Shown here one piece after another: positions 16,136-23,266 of a stretch of DNA of 64,000 nucleotides (the first letter of the stretch is position 1; each line of letters begins with the position of its first letter). Position numbers and translations under genes: made by a program. Under the pieces are notes generated by a model. The model ran no database searches, was not told the origin of the DNA, and was given only the letters and a program-made list of their open reading frames with translations. This DNA is from Phycisphaerales bacterium. GTDB taxonomy: Bacteria; Planctomycetota; Phycisphaerae; Phycisphaerales; UBA1924. The DNA lies in assembly GCA_947459215.1 (NCBI GenBank), contig CANHCQ010000002.1:62001-126000 (forward strand), in the 5' to 3' direction.

Positions 16136-17221
16136 TCACGGGGCGGCAGAAGGGGAGGAGGGCAGCAGGGGGGCCGGGGAGGAGGGTGTTTGGGTTGCTG
16201 CCGGCTCGATGTGGATGAGGACGTCGCGTACCTGGGGGAGTTTCGCCCGCACCGCGTCTTTTACAGCGTGGGCGAGGGCGTGGGACTCGCGCACGGTCAT
16301 GGTGCCGTTCACCCAGACGTGCATGTCGATCCAGTAGAGGACGCCGCTCTTTCGGGCGAAGGATTTTTGCACGTTCACCACCCCCGGTACCTCTGCCGCG
16401 GCGGCCCGGGCGGCTTCGGCGATCTCTTCGGATTGCTGGTCCAGCAGTTCGCGAAGCGGGGGGATCATCATCCGCACGGCGCCCGCGGCGATGATGCCCG
16501 ATGCGAGCAGCGCGGCCCAATCGTCGGCCGGGGCCCAGGCGTCGGTGCCGGTGCGCCACTTGCCGATCAGAGCGATGCTGATCCCGATGAACGCCGCGAG
16601 CGAGGTGACGGCGTCGGCGCGGTGATGGAAGGCGTCGGTGGCGAGAGCGGTGGAGCTATCGGCACGAGCGCGGCGGCGGCCGAGGCGGAAGAGCGTTTCC
16701 TTGACGACGACGACCACCACGAGCACCAGCAGCGTCCACCACTCCGGGGTGTGATGCGGCGTGATGATCTCTTGCACGGCTTCGTACGCGATCGCGCCGC
16801 CGGCGAGCAGGACGAGGATGGCGACGGCGAGGGACGCGAGCGGTTCGGCTTTGCCGAAGCCGTAGGGGTGTTGCTCGCTCGCCGGGCGAGACGAAATCAC
16901 CAGCCCACTGAAGATCACTCCGGAGCCGACGATGTCGGCGAGCGACTCGATCGCGTCGGCGACGAGGGCATAGCTGTTGCCAAGGATGCCGGCGAGCAGC
17001 TTGCCGATCGCCAGGGCCATGTTGGCCAGGAGACCGGCGAGCGCAAAGCGGCGGGCGGACGCGGGGTGTGCCACGTTGAGATCGTATCGGCGATGGATGC
17101 CGCAGCCCGGGCAATCGCCGTCGAGCCGCCTCAAACGTACAGCGTGGCGGTTCTTGTTCTTGAAAACCGCGACGTACGGTTCCGAATTGTCAGGGCGTTC
17201 GAGCGTCTGACCGGCGAGCAT
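16136..17221 (-). CDS. Cation diffusion facilitator family metal transporter
   Basis: About 361 aa from ATG 17221; ATG 17242 is also in frame but would overlap the start of the divergent 17232 gene. After an unusual N-terminal segment with a CPGC pair (GDCPGCGIHRRYDL) come six transmembrane helices with the CDF metal site: SYALVADAIESLADIVGSG (helix 2) and DAFHHRADAVTS (helix 5, HxxxD). The C-terminal cytoplasmic domain (PGVVNVQKSFARKSG, YWIDMHVWV) is the metal-regulated dimerisation domain. It exports Zn, Fe, Mn or similar ions using the proton gradient. The last 18 residues (TPSSPAPLLPSSPSAAP) come from an octamer repeat at 16145-16184 rather than from the family core. Confidence 0.92.
   Translation of the reverse strand: MLAGQTLERPDNSEPYVAVFKNKNRHAVRLRRLDGDCPGCGIHRRYDLNVAHPASARRFALAGLLANMALAIGKLLAGILGNSYALVADAIESLADIVGSGVIFSGLVISSRPASEQHPYGFGKAEPLASLAVAILVLLAGGAIAYEAVQEIITPHHTPEWWTLLVLVVVVVVKETLFRLGRRRARADSSTALATDAFHHRADAVTSLAAFIGISIALIGKWRTGTDAWAPADDWAALLASGIIAAGAVRMMIPPLRELLDQQSEEIAEAARAAAAEVPGVVNVQKSFARKSGVLYWIDMHVWVNGTMTVRESHALAHAVKDAVRAKLPQVRDVLIHIEPAATQTPSSPAPLLPSSPSAAP
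16145..16192. repeat. Octamer array (GGGCAG/GGGAGG type) inside the CDF gene end
   Basis: Phased 8-bp steps: GGCAGAAG, GGGAGGAG, GGCAGCAG, GGGGGCCG, GGGAGGAG, GGTGTTTG. Same G-rich family as the arrays at 32220 and 45983. It encodes the Pro/Ser tail of the transporter. Confidence 0.65.
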
Positions 17222-17231
17222 CGGAGGCAGG

Positions 17232-17876
17232 ATGCGGATCATCGGCTGGTGGATTGTCGGCTGGTGGATCGTCGCACTCGGCGCCTGGGGCGTGGTTGGC
17301 TACGCGCTGGTCGCGTACGCCGTGAAGACGCCCGGCTCGACTGTGCATCCGAAGATGATGGAGGTGTACAGCCGTGAGACCATCGGCATCCTCACCCATG
17401 TGTTCGGTTCTGCGCTCGCCCTGCTCCTGGGCCCGCTCCAGTTCGTCGAACGCTGGCGGCGTGCCCGGCCCGTGGTGCATCGAACGCTCGGGAAGATGTA
17501 TCTCGCACTGGGTGTGGTTCCGGGCGGCGTTGCCGGGCTGTACATGGCGTTTCATTCCTACGGCGGCTGGATCGCGCACGCTGGCTTCGGCGTCGGAGCC
17601 GCTGTCTGGCTTGTGACGGCGTGGCTGGCGTATGCCGCGGCTCGGCGACGAGACTTCGTGTCGCATCGCGCGTGGATGATCCGGAACTTTGCGATGACGT
17701 TCGCCGCGGTGACGCTGCGGATCCAGCTCGGCTCGTCGTTCGCGGCGGGCATTGACTTTGACGTGTTCTATCCGATTGTGGCGTGGTCGTCGTGGGTGCC
17801 GAATCTCGTCGTGGCCGAGTGGCTCATCCGCGTCGGGCATCGGGCGAGCGCTCCCGAGTTGCAGCGCGAGATCTAG
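17232..17876 (+). CDS. DUF2306 membrane protein
   Basis: 214 aa. ATG 17232 follows GGAGG at 17223-17227. Hydrophobic segments at about 5-28, 50-68, 88-105, 113-135 and 155-205. Family marks are HVFGSALALLLGPLQF, RARPVVHRTLGKMYL and the HRAWMIRNFAMTFAAVTLR element, with the conserved His and Arg residues expected in this domain. The function is not established; the conserved His residues within membrane helices could bind haem or another cofactor. It diverges from the CDF transporter, the two start regions being only a few bases apart. Confidence 0.85.
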   Translation: MRIIGWWIVGWWIVALGAWGVVGYALVAYAVKTPGSTVHPKMMEVYSRETIGILTHVFGSALALLLGPLQFVERWRRARPVVHRTLGKMYLALGVVPGGVAGLYMAFHSYGGWIAHAGFGVGAAVWLVTAWLAYAAARRRDFVSHRAWMIRNFAMTFAAVTLRIQLGSSFAAGIDFDVFYPIVAWSSWVPNLVVAEWLIRVGHRASAPELQREI

Positions 17877-17888
17877 GTTCGCCCAAAC

Positions 17889-18923
17889 TCAAGGACACAG
17901 CACGTCGTTGTATGCCAGCACGAAGAGCTGGAAGTCGGCGTCATCGACGGCCGCGTTGGCGTTGAGATCCGCGGGGCATGCCGCGGGCATCGCGGGATCG
18001 GCGCAGTCGAGGATGTTGTAAGCGATCACGAAGATCTGAAAGTCCGCGTCGTCGACAACGCCATCGGCGTTGAGGTCGGCGGGACACGGGCGCTTGAATG
18101 AGTTGTTGATGATGCCCGCCTGGACGCTGTTGACCGTGTAGCCCGCGGGCACGGTGAAGACGGGGCGGTCCGTGGCCAGTGTGAGCGTGTGGCCGAAGTC
18201 GGTGTTGGCGGCGGGATTCGAACCGGCGTTCAGGGGCGCGCTGACGCTGGCGTTCGCGCTCAGCGAGATGCCGATCCGCAGGGGCGTGTTGGCGGGCACG
18301 ACGAAGACCGGGCTGATCAGGATCGCGCTGGCGGGGAACGTCGTGAAGACGCCGGTGATGTTGGTGTAGACCGTGCCGAGATACACGTTGCTGCCGTAGA
18401 CCCCGCCGCCGATGTTGTCGGAGTTGTAGTAGAACGACACCAACGCCGAGGCGGCCGCGGTGGCCTGCGCCGGCGCGCCGATCAGGATGGACCCATCGAT
18501 ATGGGTGTTTATGGCGACCGCCACCGGTCCGGGTGGGCCGCTGACGACGACGTCGTCCCAGTCCACCCGGGCGAAACTTCCGCCGCTGACGTTCTCCGTG
18601 GCGTTGAAGCCGCCGGGCGTTTCTTTGGTGAAGTCCGCGTGGGCGGAAGCGGAGAGGTAGCCGGGGCCTGCGGATGAGATGGCGCGGATGTTGCGGCTTT
18701 CGTCCGATTCCGGCGGGAAGAGATGGAACTCCACGCCACCCTGCCCGCCCGCGTCGCTCCGGTCGTAGCGCAGGTCGACGAGCCGGGTGGACCCGATGGA
18801 TCGGACCACGCTTCCGGTAAAGCGGTACGCCTCTCCAGCGAGCAACGGCGTCGGGACGATGAGCAGCGCGGCGACAACGACGGCACACCGTGCAAGGTGG
18901 TGCGGGCGGCTGGAACGAGGCAT
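17889..18923 (-). CDS. Secreted protein with C-terminal dockerin-like calcium repeats
   Basis: 344 aa. ATG 18923 has GGAAG just upstream. A signal peptide (ARCAVVVAALLIVPTPLLA) precedes a roughly 240-residue beta-rich domain without a recognised family (GEAYRFTGSVVRSIGSTRL, ATENVSGGSFARVDWDDVVV). The last 65 residues hold two repeats, PADLNADGVVDDADFQIF and PADLNANAAVDDADFQLF, each preceded by Cys-Pro and followed by A-Y-N, and the protein ends VLCP. The Asp/Asn pattern is that of dockerin or EF-hand-like calcium loops; the second copy has lost its Gly. The same ending occurs in the genes at 7076 and 39367. Probably exported and held at the surface through this domain. Confidence 0.8.
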   Translation of the reverse strand: MPRSSRPHHLARCAVVVAALLIVPTPLLAGEAYRFTGSVVRSIGSTRLVDLRYDRSDAGGQGGVEFHLFPPESDESRNIRAISSAGPGYLSASAHADFTKETPGGFNATENVSGGSFARVDWDDVVVSGPPGPVAVAINTHIDGSILIGAPAQATAAASALVSFYYNSDNIGGGVYGSNVYLGTVYTNITGVFTTFPASAILISPVFVVPANTPLRIGISLSANASVSAPLNAGSNPAANTDFGHTLTLATDRPVFTVPAGYTVNSVQAGIINNSFKRPCPADLNADGVVDDADFQIFVIAYNILDCADPAMPAACPADLNANAAVDDADFQLFVLAYNDVLCP

Positions 18924-19074
18924 GTTCTTCCGATCGTGAGAGGACGCCGCAGGGCCGGTTGCCGGCGAGTGATCGCCGCGTGTGTGACGGTGCGGACACT
19001 GGAGGCTATCCGACGCCGCAGCGATCTCCTAGCACAATCGCGGGAAAGGCGCGACAAGGCGGCTTTCGGGCCGG

Positions 19075-19821
19075 TTATCGCAGTGTCTTCATGACCCGGC
19101 GCACTTCCTTCAGCCACCCGAAGTCGGGTTCCCAGGGCCAGGGGTGCCCGGATTCGCCGGGCTGGCCCATGTCCTTGGGGCCGAACCACCAGCCGCCCCA
19201 GAGGATCACGCTGTCGCAGCGTTCGCGGCAGATGTCCAAGATGCGCCCGAAGTACGGGATCATCTTGTTTCGTGTGTCCTTGTTGCTGTGGTGGTAGTGG
19301 GGGCAGATGAAGGGGATGACCGGTTTGCCGTACTTGTACGCCTCTTCGATGTTGGCCAGCGCGTACTTCTCGTAGCCCTTCGCGTCGTCGTAGAAGGCGT
19401 AGAGCGAGGGGCAGATGACGTCGAGTTCGTCGGCGAGCACGGAGTTGAAGCGGTTGCTGCCGCGCCAGGCGAGGAGTTTCTCGTCGCTGGGCATGACGGG
19501 CGTCCAGTAGTCGCTGACCGGACACACGGCGTAGGTGCCGACCTGGGCCGACTTCACCTTCTTGTCGCGCTTCGCGGCCCTGATCGACTCGATTCGCTGG
19601 GCGTGCCCTTGTGCCACGCACTCGGCGGCCTGCACCCGCACGTCCGAGCACAACGCCTCGAAGTCGACGATGAGCAGCTCGGAGTTCTGTTCGCTCGCCC
19701 ACTTGCCGACCGAGACGGGATCGAACCCGCCGCGGCTGTACCACGACACAGGCTCAAGGCCTTCGGCCTTCAGGTCGGGCTGGTTCTTGAACGCGAGGAG
19801 GTTGTAGATGGTGAAGGGCAT
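19075..19821 (-). CDS. Conserved hypothetical, possible TIM-barrel glycoside-hydrolase-like protein
   Basis: 248 aa from ATG 19821 (an ATG at 19836 lies closer to the repeat array). No signal peptide is evident. Sequence blocks suggest an alternating alpha/beta barrel: LLIVDFEALCSD (a strand ending in Asp-x-Glu, a typical catalytic position), VGTYAVCPVSDYWTP, LDVICPSLYAFYDD, KPVIPFICPHYHHS and SVILWGGWWFGPKD near the end, with many aromatic residues. This resembles sugar-processing barrels, but I do not recognise the family and assign no substrate. A 77-bp heptamer array ends nine bases before the start codon, where a ribosome-binding site would be expected. Confidence 0.6.
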   Translation of the reverse strand: MPFTIYNLLAFKNQPDLKAEGLEPVSWYSRGGFDPVSVGKWASEQNSELLIVDFEALCSDVRVQAAECVAQGHAQRIESIRAAKRDKKVKSAQVGTYAVCPVSDYWTPVMPSDEKLLAWRGSNRFNSVLADELDVICPSLYAFYDDAKGYEKYALANIEEAYKYGKPVIPFICPHYHHSNKDTRNKMIPYFGRILDICRERCDSVILWGGWWFGPKDMGQPGESGHPWPWEPDFGWLKEVRRVMKTLR

Positions 19822-19829
19822 GGGGGCAG

Positions 19830-19906
19830 ATCTCAAATCTCAAATCTCAAATCTCAAATCTCAAATCTCAAATCTCAGATCTCAGATCTCAGGTCTCAGG
19901 TCTCAA
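19830..19906. repeat. Heptamer array, 11 units of ATCTCAA type
   Basis: ATCTCAA six times, ATCTCAG three times, GTCTCAG once, GTCTCAA once, without a single register slip. It fills the 5' region of the leftward gene at 19821 (from -9 to -85). It is much richer in A+T than its surroundings. A short degenerate continuation with ATGTCGG units follows to about 19935. Confidence 0.95.
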
Positions 19907-19950
19907 ATCGAGAAGTCCGGATGTCGGATGTCGGGTTTTCGGGTTTTCGG

Positions 19951-20136
19951 TCATGACTTCGGAGGTGTGGCGTCGGGCTGCCGGATGTGGAGGCGTTGCT
20001 CTTCTTCTACGCCCAGGGGCTCGCACTGTTCGCCGTTGCAGCACGGATAGACGTTCACGCCGCAGTGGCGACACTGGTCGTGCCCGTGGACGCGGACGAG
20101 TTCAAGTGTCCGGAAGCAGTAGGGGCATCTGTTCAT
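19951..20136 (-). CDS. Small zinc-ribbon protein
   Basis: 61 aa from ATG 20136. MNRCPYC is followed 16 residues later by CRHC, giving a two-knuckle zinc ribbon, then CCNGEQC. The frame is open further upstream, where DRCPCC would add another Cys pair from a GTG start near 20180. The octamer array at 20131-20193 covers both possible starts and encodes THEHMNR-like sequence, so the N-terminus may have been reshaped by the repeat. Such short zinc-ribbon proteins are frequent in these bacteria. Function unknown; it lies between the aquaporin gene and the hypothetical at 19821, all on the minus strand. Confidence 0.6.
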   Translation of the reverse strand: MNRCPYCFRTLELVRVHGHDQCRHCGVNVYPCCNGEQCEPLGVEEEQRLHIRQPDATPPKS

Positions 20137-20193
20137 GTGTTCATGTGTCTGGTCGCAACATGGGCATCTGTCCACGCGTCCATGTGTCCACTC
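20131..20193. repeat. Octamer arrays (GTTCATGT and GTCCATGT)
   Basis: Two blocks: GTTCATGT twice plus GTCTGGTC (20131-20154), and GTCCACGC, GTCCATGT, GTCCACTC (20170-20193), each preceded by GGCATCT. The pair overlaps the start of the zinc-ribbon gene. Related units are at 24702 and, in the other orientation, at 29587 and 33175. Confidence 0.8.
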
Positions 20194-20210
20194 GGGAAGG
20201 GGTGCGGGGT

Positions 20211-20840
20211 CTATTCCTTCACGAACATCTTGAAAGCGATAGCGGCCACGATCGCTCCGAGGAACTGCCCGAACAGATGCGGCCCGAGGTCCGCCCAGTT
20301 GACCATGCCCCACAAGCCAAACGCCAACGCCACGGCGGGATTGAACACCGCGCCGGAGATCGGGCCGACGCACAGCATGCCGCCGAGCACGATCATTCCG
20401 ATCGACACGCCATAGTGCGAGTTGTTGGCGTTGGCTTTGGCTGTCGCCACGTTGAGGATGACAAAGACCATCGCAAACGTGAAGAGCGCCTCGGCGATCA
20501 GGGCCGGGATGGGCACGTACGTCCTGGGCTCGATCTTCGCGCCGCTCTTGAGATAGAGCACCAGGAACGCCGCCGCCGCGGCTCCGACGCACTGGGCCAC
20601 GATGTAGGGGATCGCATCGGCGAGGAAGCACTTGCCGCGGATCGTTACCGCCGCAGTCACCGCCGGGTTGTAGTGGGCACCGGAGATGTGCCCGCCGGCG
20701 TAGATCATCGCGATCAGGGTGGCGGCGATTGCCGCCGGGGCCCACGCTCCTGCGCCGCCGGGGTCGATGGTGGTCAGCCCGATCGCGCCCACGAGAAAGA
20801 ACGTGCCGATCGATTCGACGGCGTACTTGGAAGCGGCCAT
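20211..20840 (-). CDS. MIP-family channel (aquaporin) with altered second NPA motif
   Basis: 209 aa with six hydrophobic segments. ATG 20840 has GGAG six bases upstream. The first half carries GGHISGAHYNPAVT (NPA at 58-60). The second half carries GPISGAVFNPAVAL (167-169): the Asn-Pro-Ala is kept but the Arg that normally follows, part of the aromatic/arginine selectivity filter, is replaced by Val. Channels of this family conduct water, glycerol or other small neutral solutes; loss of the Arg suggests a wider or different filter. It follows nadE on the same strand. Confidence 0.9.
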   Translation of the reverse strand: MAASKYAVESIGTFFLVGAIGLTTIDPGGAGAWAPAAIAATLIAMIYAGGHISGAHYNPAVTAAVTIRGKCFLADAIPYIVAQCVGAAAAAFLVLYLKSGAKIEPRTYVPIPALIAEALFTFAMVFVILNVATAKANANNSHYGVSIGMIVLGGMLCVGPISGAVFNPAVALAFGLWGMVNWADLGPHLFGQFLGAIVAAIAFKMFVKE

Positions 20841-20917
20841 GCAAAGCTCCGTGCACTGCAGTTCGTGCGGAGCGAAAGGTACCAGTTTGATCCAACTCCG
20901 GCAACCCGGACGATGCG

Positions 20918-22726
20918 TTACGGGCTCTTCCAGCCCTGCGCGATCGGCATGCGGCGGCCGGTGCCGAACGCGACGCCTGTCACCTTGAGACCGGTTGCGG
21001 CCTGGCGGCGTTTGTACTCGCTGAGGTCGGTGAGTCGGATCACGCGGCGGACAGTCGCCTCGTCGAAGCCGGGGCGTCCTGCGCAGGCGGTGATGATCTG
21101 CGACGCGCTCTGGTGCCGCTCCACGTAGCGGGAGAGGATCTCGTCGAGGACGTCGTACGCGGGGAGCGAGTCTTGGTCGGTCTGGTTGGGGCGGAGCTCC
21201 GCGCTCGGGGGCTTGTCGATGCTGCCCGCGGGGATCGGAGGTTTGGCATAGCCCAAGCGTGCGTGCTGTTCGTTCATGAACTGCGCGAGGCGGTAGACCC
21301 AGTGCTTGGTCACGTCGGAGAGCACGGCCAGTCCGCCGTTCATGTCGCCGTAGAGCGTGCAGTAGCCGACGGCGAGTTCGGACTTGTTGCCCGTGGTCAG
21401 CACGATCGAGCCGGTGCGGTTGGAGAGCGCCATCAGGATCGTGCCGCGGAGGCGGGATTGCAGGTTCTCTTCCGCGAGATCGGGGAGTTTTTCGCCGAGT
21501 GTCGTGGTGTTCAGGGCGGTCATGGCCGGGTCGATCGCGGCCACCGCGCCGTCGAAGGACGGTGCGATCGGGATGGTGATGCACTGGATCCCCAGCCGCT
21601 CCGCGAGGTCGTAGGCGTCGGCCTTGCTGTGCTCGCTCGAGTAGGGGCCGGGCAGGCTGACGCCCAGCACGTTGGTGGGGCCGAGGGCGATGGCGGCGAT
21701 GGCGGCGGTCACCGCGCTGTCGATGCCGCCGGAGAGGCCGAGCAGGGCCGACTTGAAGCCGGTCTTGCCGAGGTAGTCGCGGACGCCAAGCACCAGCGCG
21801 TGGAACAACTGCTCGTCGTCGGAGAGGTCTTCGTCGTGCCCGTGGCCCGCACCCGCGAGGCGGGCGGCGGAGATGGCGGCGGCCGTGCGGTCCGGCGCCG
21901 TGATTGCCGACACCACGCTGGTTGTGCTCTGCGTGAGTGGCAGGTCGATGCAGACCAGCGCGGTCTCGAACGCGGCGGCACGCGTGATCACGCGGCCGTC
22001 GGGGGCGACCACGCAGGAGCGGCCGTCGAATATGAGGTCGTCGTTCCCGCCGACCTGGTTCACGCTGGCGACGTGGAGGTTGTGCTTCTTCGCGTGCTTC
22101 TGGAGGATCGCCAGATGCCGCTCGCCCTTGCCGAGGACGAACGGGCTGGCGGAGGCCGACAGGATGGCGCGGCAGCCGAGCTGGGCGAGCTCGTCGATCG
22201 GGTCGGGCCCGTCGGAGTAGCGGGCGGCGAAGCCGGCATCCTCGCCACGCCAGAGGTCCTCGCAGATCGCCAGCCCCAGCCGCACCATGCCGGCGCGGCC
22301 GCGGACGTCGATCGCCACGGCGCGGGAGCCGGGCGTGAAGTACCGGTCCTCGTCGAAGACGTCGTACGTCGGCAGCAGCCGCTTGTCGTACCAGTCCATC
22401 TGTCCACCATCGCGATACACCGCCAGCGAGTTCCAGAGGCCGATGCGTCGTCCGCTCGTGTCGAGAGCGGGGCGGGGCAGGCCGAGGATCACCACCGTGC
22501 CTCGGGAATGGGCGGCGCCGATGCGATCGGCGGTGGCCTGGCACGCTTCGAGGAACCCGGACTGCAGCAGGAGGTCGCGGGGCGGGTAGCCGCAGATGCA
22601 CAGCTCGGGGAAGAGCACGACGTCGGCTTCGAGGTCCTGGGCCTTGTCGAGCATCGCCGCGATCGCGGCGGCGTTGGCGTCGAGTGCTCCGATGGTGGGG
22701 TTGGTCTGGGCGAGCGCGATGCGCAT
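20918..22726 (-). CDS. nadE: Glutamine-hydrolysing NAD(+) synthase
   Basis: 602 aa from ATG 22726. The N-terminal nitrilase domain makes ammonia from glutamine: FPELCICGYPPRDLL (catalytic Glu) and LGLAICEDLW (nucleophile Cys). The C-terminal synthetase domain has LLGLSGGIDSAVTAAI (PP-loop for ATP) and TGNKSELAVGYCTLYGD, and ends with the PNQTDQDSLPAYDVLD region typical of the family. It carries out the last step of NAD synthesis from deamido-NAD. The start has TATTCT six bases upstream and no Shine-Dalgarno, so the mRNA is probably leaderless; the divergent gene at 22811 has the same arrangement. Confidence 0.96.
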   Translation of the reverse strand: MRIALAQTNPTIGALDANAAAIAAMLDKAQDLEADVVLFPELCICGYPPRDLLLQSGFLEACQATADRIGAAHSRGTVVILGLPRPALDTSGRRIGLWNSLAVYRDGGQMDWYDKRLLPTYDVFDEDRYFTPGSRAVAIDVRGRAGMVRLGLAICEDLWRGEDAGFAARYSDGPDPIDELAQLGCRAILSASASPFVLGKGERHLAILQKHAKKHNLHVASVNQVGGNDDLIFDGRSCVVAPDGRVITRAAAFETALVCIDLPLTQSTTSVVSAITAPDRTAAAISAARLAGAGHGHDEDLSDDEQLFHALVLGVRDYLGKTGFKSALLGLSGGIDSAVTAAIAAIALGPTNVLGVSLPGPYSSEHSKADAYDLAERLGIQCITIPIAPSFDGAVAAIDPAMTALNTTTLGEKLPDLAEENLQSRLRGTILMALSNRTGSIVLTTGNKSELAVGYCTLYGDMNGGLAVLSDVTKHWVYRLAQFMNEQHARLGYAKPPIPAGSIDKPPSAELRPNQTDQDSLPAYDVLDEILSRYVERHQSASQIITACAGRPGFDEATVRRVIRLTDLSEYKRRQAATGLKVTGVAFGTGRRMPIAQGWKSP

Positions 22727-22732
22727 TGGCAA

Positions 22733-22738
22733 AGAATA
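22733..22738 (-). promoter_or_regulatory. -10 hexamer TATTCT, leaderless nadE
   Basis: TATTCT ends 6 nt before ATG 22726. Confidence 0.55.
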
Positions 22739-22797
22739 GTGATTCAGACGACGCCGGTGTCACCCCGATCCGGCAACCCGCCGCCGCCTCCGCGGCA

Positions 22798-22803
22798 TAT
22801 TCT
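22798..22803 (+). promoter_or_regulatory. -10 hexamer TATTCT, leaderless 22811 gene
   Basis: TATTCT ends 7 nt before ATG 22811. It is the same hexamer as that of the divergent nadE. Confidence 0.5.
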
Positions 22804-22810
22804 CTGACCG

Positions 22811-23239
22811 ATGATTACGCCCGCCCCAACGACGAAGATTGACTCCAAGCTCTGCCGCGGCGTGCTCGAGCAGGTGGTGCCCGAGTCGGCCACCAAGCCC
22901 GCCCACGTCATCATCGGCGTGCCCAACACCAGCTACCAGATCCATCTCGTGGGCACCGCCCGCGGGGAGATCGGCAAGACGATCATCGGCACCATCCACG
23001 CCAAGGCCCGCCGCATCGACGTGGTGCAGAGCGGCGGCCGCTATCTCGAGCCGGTCTACGGCCGTCCGCGGCGTGTGCAGGGCAGCGTGATCGCGATCGA
23101 GGGGAACAGCGTGGTCGTCAACGCCGGTGTGCCGGTGCATGTCGAGCCGACCGATGCACGCCAGACGGCGGCCTCGTTCGAGGTCGGCCAGTTCGTCAGC
23201 TTCGACGCCCTCGACGGCGCGACCTTCACGCAGGCCTGA
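22811..23239 (+). CDS. Conserved hypothetical protein, 142 aa
   Basis: Cytoplasmic, no signal peptide or membrane segment. It starts MITPAPTTKIDSKLCRGVLE. Segments such as AHVIIGVPNTSYQIHLVGT, TIIGTIHAKARRIDVVQSGG and QGSVIAIEGNSVVVNAGVPV alternate hydrophobic and Gly positions as in a small beta-barrel (OB-like), followed by VGQFVSFDALDGATF. I do not recognise a named family. It is divergent from nadE and convergent with the aminotransferase, and appears leaderless. Confidence 0.75.
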   Translation: MITPAPTTKIDSKLCRGVLEQVVPESATKPAHVIIGVPNTSYQIHLVGTARGEIGKTIIGTIHAKARRIDVVQSGGRYLEPVYGRPRRVQGSVIAIEGNSVVVNAGVPVHVEPTDARQTAASFEVGQFVSFDALDGATFTQA

Positions 23240-23266
23240 GCGGTCTTTGGTATTCGCGACGGGTGC

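Noticed and set aside
19710..19740. tRNA-like T-arm (GGGTTCGATCCCG on the minus strand)
   Set aside because: It encodes RGGFDPVS within the 19075 gene and no acceptor, D or anticodon stems could be placed around it.
19830..19906. CRISPR array
   Set aside because: Units are 7 bp and contiguous, with no spacers; no cas gene nearby.
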